A stretch of DNA of 64,000 bases from Ancylobacter novellus (GTDB taxonomy: Bacteria; Pseudomonadota; Alphaproteobacteria; Rhizobiales; Methylopilaceae), in NCBI GenBank assembly GCA_003241695.1, contig QFPN01000001.1:186001-250000 (forward strand). The letters are read 5' to 3'. This document shows positions 11,299 to 18,688 of this stretch, one piece after another. The notes beneath the pieces were generated by a model. That model made no database searches and was not told the DNA's origin. It saw only the letters and a list, made by a program, of their open reading frames with translations. The position numbers were made by a program, and so were the translations under genes. Each line of letters begins with the position of its first letter. Position 1 is the first letter of the stretch.

Positions 11299-12195
11299 TC
11301 AGACCGCGACGCGCCACTCGAAGATCTGGGCGTGGCCCGGCGGCAGCAGCACGACGCCGCGCTTCGTCGTGAACTCACCGTCCCAGTCGGCCGGGCTCGC
11401 CATGCCGCGCCACGGCTCGACGCACAGGAACGGCGCGCCCTTCGGCGCCGACCACACGCCGAGGTCGCGATAGCCGCGCCACGAGATCGTCAGCGCGCGG
11501 AGTTCGTCGCCCTCCGGCCCCTGCGCCACGTAGCGCACCGAGCGGCTCGCGACGTCCGGCATCACAAGCGCGTCGCGGGCCAAGAGATCCTCGGAAAGCG
11601 GCAGGGTCACGCCGTCGAAGGGCAGCTCCGTCTCCGGGCCGAGCAGGCCGCCCTCGACCACCGAGCGGCGAAGCCCGGTCTCGCGCGCCTCAAATTCGAG
11701 GATGTGCGCCTCCTTCGCGACGCCGTCGACCAGCGGCCAGCGGAAGCCGGGATGGGCGCCGATCGAGAACGGCAGGTCGACGTCGCCGGGATTGGACACG
11801 CGCGACACGACTGCGAGCGCAGCGCCCTCGATCGAAACCGTCACGTCGAGCCGGAAGGCGAACGGAAAGATCGCCCGGCTCGTCTCGTCGTCCGAAAGCG
11901 TGAGCGCCGCGCGCGTCGCGGAGCGCTCGATCCAGGCGAAGCGCCGGTCGCGCGCGAAACCGTGCTGGGTGACGCGGTAGGCCCGACCCTCGTGCCGCAG
12001 CGCGTCGCCCGCGAGGCGGCCGACGATCGGGAACAGAGTCGGCGCGTGGCGCGGCCATTCGGGGCCTGCCTGCCACAGCAGCTCCACGCCGGCGGCGTCC
12101 TTCAGGCTGACGAGTTCCCCGCCCGCGGCCGAGACCACGGCGGACAGGCCGGCCGATGAGATCCGCCAGCGCTCCTGCGCGTCGTTGTCGGTCAT
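11299..12195 (-). CDS. Aldose 1-epimerase family protein
   Basis: A 298-residue beta-rich protein of the galactose mutarotase-like fold, probably acting on a hexose or hexose-6-phosphate in the cytoplasm. Supporting pieces are Leu-Val-Ser-Leu-Lys-Asp near the N-terminus, Gly-Phe-Ala-Arg-Asp (the His-Gly-x-x-Arg region, about residue 86), Ile-Gly-Ala-His-Pro-Gly-Phe (about 154) with the catalytic His, and a C-terminal Cys-Val-Glu-Pro-Trp-Arg-Gly. The ATG at 12195 follows GAAGGA by four bases; the ORF extends to 12396 but the extension reads backwards through the neighbouring regulator. It lies 34 bases after the ohrR gene on the same strand and may be co-transcribed. Confidence 0.85.
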   Translation of the reverse strand: MTDNDAQERWRISSAGLSAVVSAAGGELVSLKDAAGVELLWQAGPEWPRHAPTLFPIVGRLAGDALRHEGRAYRVTQHGFARDRRFAWIERSATRAALTLSDDETSRAIFPFAFRLDVTVSIEGAALAVVSRVSNPGDVDLPFSIGAHPGFRWPLVDGVAKEAHILEFEARETGLRRSVVEGGLLGPETELPFDGVTLPLSEDLLARDALVMPDVASRSVRYVAQGPEGDELRALTISWRGYRDLGVWSAPKGAPFLCVEPWRGMASPADWDGEFTTKRGVVLLPPGHAQIFEWRVAV

Positions 12196-12229
12196 GACGT
12201 CCTTCGCTCGCACCGTGACATCGATCGGG

Positions 12230-12733
12230 TCACGCCAGACCGGCGCTCTCGCCGACGCGTTTCTCCCCGCCGTCGAGCCGGTCGAGCAGCATGTCGATCT
12301 CGCGCCGAAGCCGGCCAATCTCGTCTTCGGACATCCCGAGGCGGCAAACGATCTCGTGACGCACGTCGAGCGCGTCGTTGCGAAGCGAGCGGCCACGGTC
12401 CGTCAGGCTGATCTCGACCTCGCGCTCGTCCGCTCGGCTGCGGGCGCGTTTCACGAGCCCGGCGCTCTCGAGCCGCTTCAGCACCGGGGTCAGGGTGCCG
12501 GAGTCGAGCCTCAGCCGTTCCCCGAGTTCCGACACGCTCTGGCGGTCCGCCTCCCAGAGAGCGAGCAGGGTCAGATATTGCGGATAGGTCAGGCCGAGCG
12601 GCCCCAGCGAAATGCGGTAGGCCCGGTTCATCGCGTGAGCGGCCGCATAGAGTCCGAAGCAGAGCTGGTTCTCGAGCCGAAGCTGGTCGTAGGCGTCCTG
12701 CTGTTGCGCTGGGCTGGCTGTGCGTTCGGGCAT
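12230..12733 (-). CDS. ohrR: OhrR-type MarR family regulator, two-cysteine class
   Basis: A winged-helix repressor that senses organic hydroperoxides. The 167-residue protein has the OhrR signature Leu-x-Leu-Glu-Asn-Gln-Leu-Cys-Phe-Gly-Leu-Tyr, with the reactive Cys at residue 25, and a second Cys at 130. The 105-residue spacing equals that of Cys22/Cys127 in the two-cysteine OhrR of Xanthomonas, so inter-subunit disulfide sensing is likely. The DNA-binding wing Arg-Ser-Arg-Ala-Asp-Glu-Arg-Glu is intact. The start is uncertain: the ATG at 12733 has little ribosome site, and the ORF opens at 12850. No ohr peroxidase gene is in the window, which is unusual since the pair is normally adjacent. 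Confidence 0.85.
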   Translation of the reverse strand: MPERTASPAQQQDAYDQLRLENQLCFGLYAAAHAMNRAYRISLGPLGLTYPQYLTLLALWEADRQSVSELGERLRLDSGTLTPVLKRLESAGLVKRARSRADEREVEISLTDRGRSLRNDALDVRHEIVCRLGMSEDEIGRLRREIDMLLDRLDGGEKRVGESAGLA

Positions 12734-12879
12734 AGGTTGTCTGTCCACGTCTGGCCGGACGGTCGCAGCGTCCGTCGAAACCGCATGCCGGCGAAGCATG
12801 CGAATGCGACGCGCCCCAATCAACCGCGCGCCGCTCGACGGCGAAACCACACGCTAACCGCACCGCCTCATGGTTATGC

Positions 12880-12894
12880 CACGAATCATTCGTG
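12880..12894. promoter_or_regulatory. Perfect 15-base palindrome between ohrR and the HNH gene
   Basis: CACGAAT-C-ATTCGTG is a perfect 7-1-7 inverted repeat, ending seven bases before the HNH start codon and about 150 bases upstream of ohrR. It has the size of a MarR-family operator but is not the AT-rich OhrR box I know. It could control the HNH gene, ohrR, or both. Confidence 0.35.
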
Positions 12895-12901
12895 AAAAGC
12901 C

Positions 12902-13612
12902 ATGTCGGTCGACGAACGCAGACTGCTTTGGAACGCCGCGGCTGCGGCCCGCCTTGCGCTGGCGCGCACGGCGCCGCCTCCTCCGGTCCTGCTCCATGCG
13001 CTGAAGCGTCGCTGGGTTCCCAAAACCGCCCGCGCCGCCGTGGACGGCTATTGGCGCGCCCATCCTCTGCGGGCCGACAGGCTCGCCCGCGCGCTCGCGG
13101 CGAAAAGCGAGCCTCCGTCCGGATGGCGCTGGACGGCGCCGGAAATCCGCGCCGGTTTCCGTCTGCCGCCGCAGCCCTTCCGCGTCGAGAGCGAAGCCGG
13201 CCCAGGTCGCTGCGCCATATGCGGCCAACCGGTCTTCAGGCTCGGCTGGCATGAGGACCTCTGGAACGAGGGCGCGCCCAACGCGCGCGCCGGATGGCAC
13301 GCCGCCTGCGTCGCCGCATGGCGCTTCTGGCTCGCGCCCCAGACCGCGCGCAAGCTGGTCGCCCGCATCCAGCGCCATCGCTGCGCCCTGACCGGTAAGA
13401 GACTGCTCAGGGGCGCGGAGCTCGATCACCGCGTTCCGCTGCACGAGGTCTGGCGCGATCGGCGCGCGGCGCCCTACGCCGAACTCCTGTCTTATTGGGG
13501 CCTCGGGAACCTGCAGGTCGTGAACACGAAGGCCCATGCCGAGAAAACGGCCGCGGAAGCCTCCGCGCGGGCGTCGCTGCGCGCGGTCGCGCGGCTCGGC
13601 CGGGCGGCCTGA
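12902..13612 (+). CDS. HNH endonuclease-like protein with zinc knuckle
   Basis: A 236-residue protein. After an Arg/Ala-rich helical first half, it has Cys-Ala-Ile-Cys (about 103-106) and a Trp-His-x-x-Cys segment (about 131-135) that look like a zinc site, then the HNH core: Glu-Leu-Asp-His-Arg-Val-Pro-Leu (about 175) and Gly-Asn-Leu-Gln-Val-Val-Asn-Thr-Lys-Ala-His-Ala-Glu-Lys-Thr (about 203-217), supplying the paired His, the Asn and the last His. It probably binds or nicks DNA; no restriction partner, phage gene or methylase is nearby. It diverges from ohrR with a palindrome just before its start. The ribosome site is weak. Confidence 0.7.
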   Translation: MSVDERRLLWNAAAAARLALARTAPPPPVLLHALKRRWVPKTARAAVDGYWRAHPLRADRLARALAAKSEPPSGWRWTAPEIRAGFRLPPQPFRVESEAGPGRCAICGQPVFRLGWHEDLWNEGAPNARAGWHAACVAAWRFWLAPQTARKLVARIQRHRCALTGKRLLRGAELDHRVPLHEVWRDRRAAPYAELLSYWGLGNLQVVNTKAHAEKTAAEASARASLRAVARLGRAA

Positions 13613-13649
13613 CCCGAAAAACTCATCCCGCCGAAAAACTCGGCTCCGC

Positions 13650-13676
13650 TGTCGGCCGCCGCTAGTCTCGTGCGTC
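13650..13676 (+). promoter_or_regulatory. Possible ECF-sigma promoter of the YCII-sigma pair
   Basis: TGTCGG (13650-13655) and CGTC (13673-13676) are 17 bases apart and about 27 bases before the YCII start codon. The arrangement fits an ECF-type promoter, and ECF42 factors are reported to use TGTCG-like -35 elements; the assignment is by eye only. Confidence 0.3.
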
Positions 13677-13702
13677 CTTGGGTCAGAAAGCGAGACGCGC
13701 CG

Positions 13703-14086
13703 ATGCTCTACGCCATCCTTTGCTATCATTCCGAAGCGACCGTCTGTGCGTGGTCGAAGGAAGAGGACGCCGCCGTCATGGAGAAGATCCAGACGGTCAA
13801 GGCGAAGCTCGCCGCGGAAGGCAAGCTCGGGCCGAACCTGCGGCTGCTGCCCACCACGACGGCGACCACCCTGAGAAAGTCGATCGAGCCGCCGCTCGTC
13901 GTCGACGGCCCGTTCGCCGAGACCAAGGAGCAGTTGCTCGGCCTTTACATCCTCGACGTCGCGTCGCTCGACGAGGCGCTCGACGCCGCGCGCGAACTCG
14001 GCAAGGTCAATCCCGGCGGTTCGTACGAAATCCGCCCGGTCGGCTATTACGACCCGGCGACGCCTGGGAAGGACGCCGCGCCGTGA
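13703..14086 (+). CDS. YCII-related (DGPF) domain protein
   Basis: A 127-residue single-domain protein of the YCII superfamily carrying the eponymous Asp-Gly-Pro-Phe motif (Val-Val-Asp-Gly-Pro-Phe-Ala-Glu-Thr-Lys-Glu, about residue 74) and the Met-Leu-Tyr-Ala-Ile-Leu-Cys-Tyr start. The biochemical role is unknown. DGPF proteins accompany ECF42 sigma factors in many genomes, and this gene overlaps the following sigma gene by four bases (GTGA), so the two are translationally coupled. The ATG at 13703 is chosen because it is where the family begins; an upstream in-frame start at 13670 adds only a basic leader. Confidence 0.9.
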   Translation: MLYAILCYHSEATVCAWSKEEDAAVMEKIQTVKAKLAAEGKLGPNLRLLPTTTATTLRKSIEPPLVVDGPFAETKEQLLGLYILDVASLDEALDAARELGKVNPGGSYEIRPVGYYDPATPGKDAAP

Positions 14087-15360
14087 CCCAGACCGGCCTC
14101 GCCGACATCGCCTATATCGACAAGGCGCTGGTCGCGGCCCGGCCGCAGGCCGTCGCGGCGCTGCTGCGCTATTTCCGCGACCTGGACGCGGCGGAAGAGG
14201 CCTTTCAGGAGGCCTGCCTCAAAGCGCTGAGGACCTGGCCCGAAAAGGGCCCGCCGCGCGATCCGGCCGCGTGGCTCATCTTCGTCGGACGCAACGCCGC
14301 GATCGACGCCAAACGGCGTTCGGCGCGCGAGACGGCGCTTCCCGAGGAGGAGGCGATCTCAGACGTCGAAGACGCCGAGGCCGACCTCGCCGAGCGGCTC
14401 GACCAGTCCGACTATCGCGACGACATCCTCCGGCTGCTGTTCGTCTGCTGCCACAAGGACCTGCCGGCCACGCAGCAGATCGCGCTCGCGCTTCGCGTGG
14501 TCTCGGGGCTTTCCGTCGCCCGCATCGCGAAAGCCTTTCTGGTGGGCGACAGCGCGATGGAGCAACGCATCACTCGCGCCAAGGCGAAGATCGCCGCGGC
14601 GGGCGCGCCGTTCGAAGCGCCGGGCGCCGACGAACGCGCCGGGCGGCTCGGCGCGGTCGCGGCCATGATCTATCTCGTCTTCAACGAGGGCTATTCGGCT
14701 TCCGGCGAGGAAGTCGCGGCGCGGGCGGCGCTCTGCGACGAGGCGATCCGACTGGCGCGCCTGCTGCTGCGGCTGTTCCCCGCCGAGCCGGAGATCATGG
14801 GTCTTGCGGCGCTGATGCTGCTCCAGCACGCCCGCTCGGAAGCGCGTCACGCCCCGGACGGCGCCGTCGTGCTGCTCGAAGATCAGGACCGCGGCCTCTG
14901 GGACCGCCCCAAGATCGCCGAAGGGCTTGCGCTGATCGACAAGGCAATGCGCCATCGCGCGCCCGGCCCCTACCAGATCCAGGCCGCGATCGCCGCGACC
15001 CATGCGCGCGCCGAGACCTATGGCGAGACCGACTGGCGCGGGATCGACGCGCTTTACGAGGCGCTTGAACGCCTCCAGCCTTCGCCGGTCGTGACGCTCA
15101 ACCGCGCCGTCGCTCTGTCCAAGGTCTCGGGACCGGAAGCGGCGCTGGAACTGATCGCGCCGCTCGGCGAGAGGCTCTCGGGATATTTCTACTTCCACGG
15201 CGTGACCGGCGCGCTGCTGCTCGAACTCGGCCGCAAGGTCGAGGCGCGCGCCGCCTTCGACAGGGCGATCGCGCTCGCCAACAGCGCCGCCGAGGCGGCC
15301 CACATCCGCGGGCATCTCGACCGGCTGGAGCAGGACGGTCAGGCGAACGCGCGCGCCTGA
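14083..15360 (+). CDS. ECF42-type RNA polymerase sigma factor with TPR-like C-terminus
   Basis: A 425-residue sigma factor: region 2 (about 20-85, with Leu-Asp-Ala-Ala-Glu-Glu-Ala-Phe-Gln-Glu), region 4 (about 130-180, with Leu-Pro-Ala-Thr-Gln-Gln-Ile-Ala and a helix-turn-helix) and a long helical C-terminal extension (about 185-420, DUF6596/TPR-like) typical of the ECF42 group. No anti-sigma factor is encoded nearby, as expected for this group, where the extension is thought to control activity. It starts with GTG overlapping the stop of the YCII gene. Likely targets are DGPF genes, including its own operon. Confidence 0.92.
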   Translation: MTQTGLADIAYIDKALVAARPQAVAALLRYFRDLDAAEEAFQEACLKALRTWPEKGPPRDPAAWLIFVGRNAAIDAKRRSARETALPEEEAISDVEDAEADLAERLDQSDYRDDILRLLFVCCHKDLPATQQIALALRVVSGLSVARIAKAFLVGDSAMEQRITRAKAKIAAAGAPFEAPGADERAGRLGAVAAMIYLVFNEGYSASGEEVAARAALCDEAIRLARLLLRLFPAEPEIMGLAALMLLQHARSEARHAPDGAVVLLEDQDRGLWDRPKIAEGLALIDKAMRHRAPGPYQIQAAIAATHARAETYGETDWRGIDALYEALERLQPSPVVTLNRAVALSKVSGPEAALELIAPLGERLSGYFYFHGVTGALLLELGRKVEARAAFDRAIALANSAAEAAHIRGHLDRLEQDGQANARA

Positions 15361-15421
15361 CCGAAACGCAGCTTCGAAGGCCGTTCAGGATCACGCCGGA
15401 ACGGTCGACCGGCTCGGGCCG

Positions 15422-15793
15422 TCAACGATGCCTGAAGGGTCGCAGGACACGAGGAGTGTAATAGCACCTACGGCCGACCCACTTCCCGCACCAGGCCCCG
15501 CGGCGATGGATGCGGGCGAGCGGACGACTGCGGATGACGTTGCGGCGGACATAGCGTCGCCGGGGGGCGTAATGGCGACGCACGACGCGGCGACGATGCC
15601 AGCGCTGATGCGCGACCGCCTGCGTGTCGCCGAGCCGGAGGGCCGTAAGCGCGTCGGCGCGCACCGCATCGCGGATCTGCTCGAGCGAACGCGGCGCGGC
15701 CTGGCCGGTTTCGGTCGCCTGCGCCGGCATCGTTTCCGTCAGGCCTGCGAGCGCGAAGGCTCCGACCAGGGCGTAGAGGAACGTCTTCTTCAT
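15422..15793 (-). CDS. Small secreted Arg-rich protein, paralogue 1
   Basis: A 123-residue protein with a signal peptide (Met-Lys-Lys-Thr-Phe-Leu-Tyr, cut near Pro-Ala-Gln-Ala), a conserved block Ala-Pro-Arg-Ser-Leu-Glu-Gln-Ile-Arg (about 34-42), and a strongly basic C-terminal half with many Arg, Tyr and His and two Cys. It shares the leader and the block with the next two genes; the C-terminal halves differ. The mature protein is probably periplasmic or surface-bound; function unknown. GGGAGAG lies upstream of the ATG at 15793; the ORF opens at 15859 but the extension precedes the signal peptide. Confidence 0.7.
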   Translation of the reverse strand: MKKTFLYALVGAFALAGLTETMPAQATETGQAAPRSLEQIRDAVRADALTALRLGDTQAVAHQRWHRRRVVRRHYAPRRRYVRRNVIRSRPLARIHRRGAWCGKWVGRRCYYTPRVLRPFRHR

Positions 15794-16011
15794 GGTTTCT
15801 CTCCCGCCGTCCCGCATGTGCATAAACACATGATCATGGCGACCACCGAACCGCGCCATGCGGCCCGGCCCGTCACGACTCCGCGAGGGGCTCGTTACGA
15901 ACTAGGGCGGGAAAATCCGTCGTCACCACCTTCCAATACCTGCTGCGCGCCGGTCTTCAATCAAGGTTGACGGTTCGACCGAAGGCCGGGGCTGGAAGCG
16001 CGCGCGACGTG

Positions 16012-16043
16012 AAAAAGCCCCGGCGCGACATGCGCGCCGGGGC
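16012..16043 (-). terminator. Rho-independent terminator after the BA14K gene
   Basis: A perfect 11-base-pair stem (16017-16027 with 16033-16043) and five-base loop, followed on the minus strand by a T-run (A-run at 16012-16016). It begins about 30 bases after the stop codon at 16071, so it ends that transcript before paralogue 1. Confidence 0.9.
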
Positions 16044-16070
16044 CGTAAAAGACCGGGTCCGGTTGGTTCG

Positions 16071-16583
16071 TCAGGGGCAACGCCTGCGAACGCCATCGTA
16101 TCCCATGAAGGTGCCCGACCGCCAATCGTAGGACCTGTAGCGGTTGGCGCACCACTGCTTCGAACGGGCGCCGCCGCCACGATACGCACGCGCGTTGGCG
16201 TCTGCCGCCATGGCGCCGATCGCGAGGCCAGCGACGCCGGCCGCGACCGCCGCGCCATGACCGCGATGGCGACGATGGTAATAGCGGCGACCGCCATAAT
16301 AACGACGAGACCCATAGTGGCGCCCGCCGTAGTGGCGGCCTCCCCGCCAGTTTCGACCGCCGCCCCGCCATTGGCGGCCATGGGCTCTTTTTCCGCCGCG
16401 CCAGCCGCGCTTGCCGACGGTCATGAGGTTCCCTGCGCGCATCTCGGCGAGAGCGTTCGCACGAACCTCGTCGAGAGATCGCGGCGCCGTCAGGTTTTCG
16501 GCCGCCTGCGCGCGCGGCGCGGTCTCGGCGTAGCCTGCGACGCCGATGACTGCGGCGATCGCGACGACGAATGTCCTGTTCAT
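16071..16583 (-). CDS. BA14K family secreted protein, paralogue 2
   Basis: 170 residues. Signal peptide to about residue 28, conserved block Ala-Pro-Arg-Ser-Leu-Asp-Glu-Val-Arg (33-41), a Gly/Arg/Tyr/His-rich repeat region (about 58-108, repeated Gly-Gly-Arg-x-Tyr-Tyr units), a hydrophobic Ala/Gly helix (about 109-128) and a C-terminal BA14K motif: Trp-Cys-Ala-Asn-Arg-Tyr-Arg-Ser-Tyr then Ser-Gly-Thr-Phe-Met-Gly-Tyr-Asp-Gly and a closing Arg-Arg-Cys-Pro. BA14K is the Brucella 14-kDa immunoreactive protein, reported to bind lectin-like ligands and to affect LPS. AGGAGA precedes the ATG. It has its own terminator and is probably expressed alone. Confidence 0.85.
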   Translation of the reverse strand: MNRTFVVAIAAVIGVAGYAETAPRAQAAENLTAPRSLDEVRANALAEMRAGNLMTVGKRGWRGGKRAHGRQWRGGGRNWRGGRHYGGRHYGSRRYYGGRRYYHRRHRGHGAAVAAGVAGLAIGAMAADANARAYRGGGARSKQWCANRYRSYDWRSGTFMGYDGVRRRCP

Positions 16584-16714
16584 CGGTCAGCATTCTCCTG
16601 TCTTCGGCCGACCGTGGCCGACCGTAATTTTCTTATTGCTGGAGAACACCCGACGGCCGGTTCCGTTGCCTCAAACAACCGTGAGGCGCGAACGGAGCCC
16701 CGCGATCCGACATG

Positions 16715-16747
16715 AAAAAGCCCGACGCGACGGGCGCGCCGGGCTTT
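16715..16747 (-). terminator. Bidirectional rho-independent terminator
   Basis: A hairpin (GCCCG-x-CGCG paired with CGCG-x-CGGGC, about 16720-16743) with AAAAA on its left and TTTT on its right, about 30 bases after the stop of paralogue 3. On the minus strand it ends that gene. Confidence 0.8.
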
Positions 16748-16773
16748 TCACGTCGAAGCGACGCCGGGTCGGC

Positions 16774-17139
16774 TCAGTAGATGCCGAAGTAGATGCCGGG
16801 GCGATAGCGGCGGTAGTGATAGCGGCGCGGGCCGTAATAGGGCCTGTACCCGTAATAGCGGGGTCCGCCATAGAAGCGCCGGCCACCATAGTAGCGTCGA
16901 CCGCCGTAGTAGCGCCGCGGGCCCCAATGACGGCCGCCGCGATAGCCCCTGCGTCCGCGATAGCGGACCGTATCGACCTGACCGTTGGCGAGACTGGTCA
17001 TCGCCTCGGCGCGGACCTGCTGGCGGATCTGCTCGAGCGAACGCGGCGCGTTCTCTGCCGCGTTCGCCTGCGGAACGGTCTCGGCGACGCCGACGACGCC
17101 CACCGCGCCGGCGATTGCGTAGATGATGGCCTTCTTCAT
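16774..17139 (-). CDS. Small secreted Arg/Tyr/Gly-rich protein, paralogue 3
   Basis: 121 residues. Signal peptide (Met-Lys-Lys-Ala-Ile-Ile-Tyr, cut near Gln-Ala-Asn-Ala-Ala), conserved block Ala-Pro-Arg-Ser-Leu-Glu-Gln-Ile-Arg with Val-Arg-Ala-Glu-Ala after it, then a tail of repeated Gly-Gly-Arg-Arg-Tyr-Tyr / Tyr-Gly-Pro-Arg units to the end. There is no Cys and no BA14K end motif. The mature protein is very basic and aromatic, so it could bind envelope polysaccharide, nucleic acid or metal; nothing proves this. GGAGA precedes the ATG. Terminated separately from its two paralogues downstream. Confidence 0.75.
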   Translation of the reverse strand: MKKAIIYAIAGAVGVVGVAETVPQANAAENAPRSLEQIRQQVRAEAMTSLANGQVDTVRYRGRRGYRGGRHWGPRRYYGGRRYYGGRRFYGGPRYYGYRPYYGPRRYHYRRYRPGIYFGIY

Positions 17140-17324
17140 AGGTTTCTCCGGTTTCTATCAGGCGTCTCGGCCATTCCGACGAAAGCCTCCGCCGGCGAGG
17201 CCGAAAGACGCGTTCAAGGCGCCGCCCCACCTCGGTATACAGCGTGAAACGCGCCGCCTCGTTCCGCCCTTCGCTGCGCCTCCAAGCCCCATGGTAACGA
17301 ATTCGTGATCGGAGGTCGCTGCCC

Positions 17325-18404
17325 ATGAGCCCCGTACTTCTACGGATTGTGATCGCCTTGGCGACGTTCATCCCGTTCGCCGCGAACGCAAGCGAGGCGA
17401 CGTTCGAATACTGGACGACGGTCTGCGCCGCCCCGAAGCAGCCCGGCGACTGCCGCGCCTTCACCGAGGCGCCGGCCGCCGGCGCCGGCGCCGTGCGGCT
17501 GTCCGTGGTCCGCGAGCCCGCGCGCGACGCGCCGCCCCGGCTCGTGATCGTGCTCGTGGATCCCGTCCGCGCCGCTCCCCGTCCGCGCGTCGCGCTCGCC
17601 GTCGACGGGGGACCGCCGGTGCGTTTCGCCTCGGGCTCAGATCTTTCGAGCGGCCCCTCCCCGCAGGCCGGCTCGACGGAACTGAGGCTCTCCGACGCCG
17701 CGACCAGGCGGCTGCTCCCCTTCCTGAGACGCGGCAAGATCATGCACGTGACCGTTTCGGGCGAAGGCGGCGAGCAGGTCGCGGCAGAGGTGCCGCTTCC
17801 AGGCTTTCCGGCGGCCGCCGCCGAGATGGACGCGCGCCAAGGCCGGGCGGACCGTCAGGACGCGCTCGCGGCCGTCATCGGCGGCGCAAGTCCGGCCGCC
17901 CTGTCGGGGCGCCTGCGCGACGTCGGTCGAGACCAGGTTCCGGAGACGCTGCGCAAGGTCATGGTGCAGCGCGACTGCCCGGTCTGGGACCAGCAGGAAG
18001 CAGGTCCGTCTTTTCTTGCCGAACAATCCTTCGCGGCCGACCTCGGCGCGGGCCGCACGCTCTGGGCGGTCGTCTGCGCGTCGGGCGCCTACAACGCAGA
18101 CTTCGCGCTGTTCGTCGAGGATCCCTCAAAGGCCGCAGATCGGTTCGATCCGCTGCTGTTCGCGGCCTTCGTGGAGTCGATCGGCTGGACCGGAACCGAC
18201 ACGCTCGCGAACGTCTCTTACGACCCCGAAAAGCGCGAGCTGAAGGCCTTCGACAAAGGCCGCAGCGCCGGCGACTGCGGACAGGTGGGCGTCTGGGAAT
18301 GGGTCGGCGCGGCGTTCCGCATGATCGAATACCGCGCCAAGGAAGAATGCGACGGCGTCGGCGCGCCGGAGCAGTTTCCCATCGTTTTCCGCGGCGAGCG
18401 CTGA
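17325..18404 (+). CDS. DUF1176 domain secreted protein
   Basis: A 359-residue exported protein (signal peptide cut near Ala-Asn-Ala-Ser, about residue 23). The C-terminal third has the DUF1176 pattern Gly-Arg-Ser-Ala-Gly-Asp-Cys-Gly ... Trp-Glu-Trp-Val-Gly-x-x-Phe-Arg-Met ... Cys-Asp-Gly-Val-Gly, with paired Cys that could form disulfides. The function of the domain is unknown; the N-terminal half has an IalB-like look (a Trp-Thr-Thr-Val-Cys then Gly-Asp-Cys segment) that is only suggestive. It is followed by a DUF5993-DsbB pair on the same strand, 114 bases on, a possible source of its disulfides. Confidence 0.85.
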   Translation: MSPVLLRIVIALATFIPFAANASEATFEYWTTVCAAPKQPGDCRAFTEAPAAGAGAVRLSVVREPARDAPPRLVIVLVDPVRAAPRPRVALAVDGGPPVRFASGSDLSSGPSPQAGSTELRLSDAATRRLLPFLRRGKIMHVTVSGEGGEQVAAEVPLPGFPAAAAEMDARQGRADRQDALAAVIGGASPAALSGRLRDVGRDQVPETLRKVMVQRDCPVWDQQEAGPSFLAEQSFAADLGAGRTLWAVVCASGAYNADFALFVEDPSKAADRFDPLLFAAFVESIGWTGTDTLANVSYDPEKRELKAFDKGRSAGDCGQVGVWEWVGAAFRMIEYRAKEECDGVGAPEQFPIVFRGER

Positions 18405-18518
18405 CGGCTCCGCCGCCGTCAACGGTTCCTTCAGTCCGGGGAGCCTTAATTGAGACGGCTGCGAGATCCCTTGGCGCCTCCCGGCTTGCGCCGTCCCGCG
18501 GCCGGAGCGACCCGCGTC

Positions 18519-18674
18519 ATGATGAGCCTGCCGTTCTTCGGCGTCTTCGCCGCCTTCTGCCTCGCCTGGGCCGACCGGCGCCGGGCGGCGCTCGCGCTCT
18601 GGATCGCGTCGATGGCCGCGCTGCTGTTGCTGTTCAGGGCGCACGCGACCGACAGCCTTCCGCTGTCCTTCTGA
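18519..18674 (+). CDS. DUF5993 family small membrane protein
   Basis: 51 residues with two hydrophobic helices separated by a basic Asp-Arg-Arg-Arg loop and ending His-Ala-Thr-Asp-Ser-Leu-Pro-Leu-Ser-Phe, the usual end of DUF5993. Members of this family commonly sit immediately before a DsbB gene, as here (14 bases), and may assist or regulate it; the role is not established. The ATG at 18519 or 18522 is chosen from the family start Met-Met-x-Leu-Pro-Phe; an upstream TTG at 18450 would add an Arg-rich leader. Confidence 0.75.
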   Translation: MMSLPFFGVFAAFCLAWADRRRAALALWIASMAALLLLFRAHATDSLPLSF

Positions 18675-18688
18675 AACGGAGGCGACCG

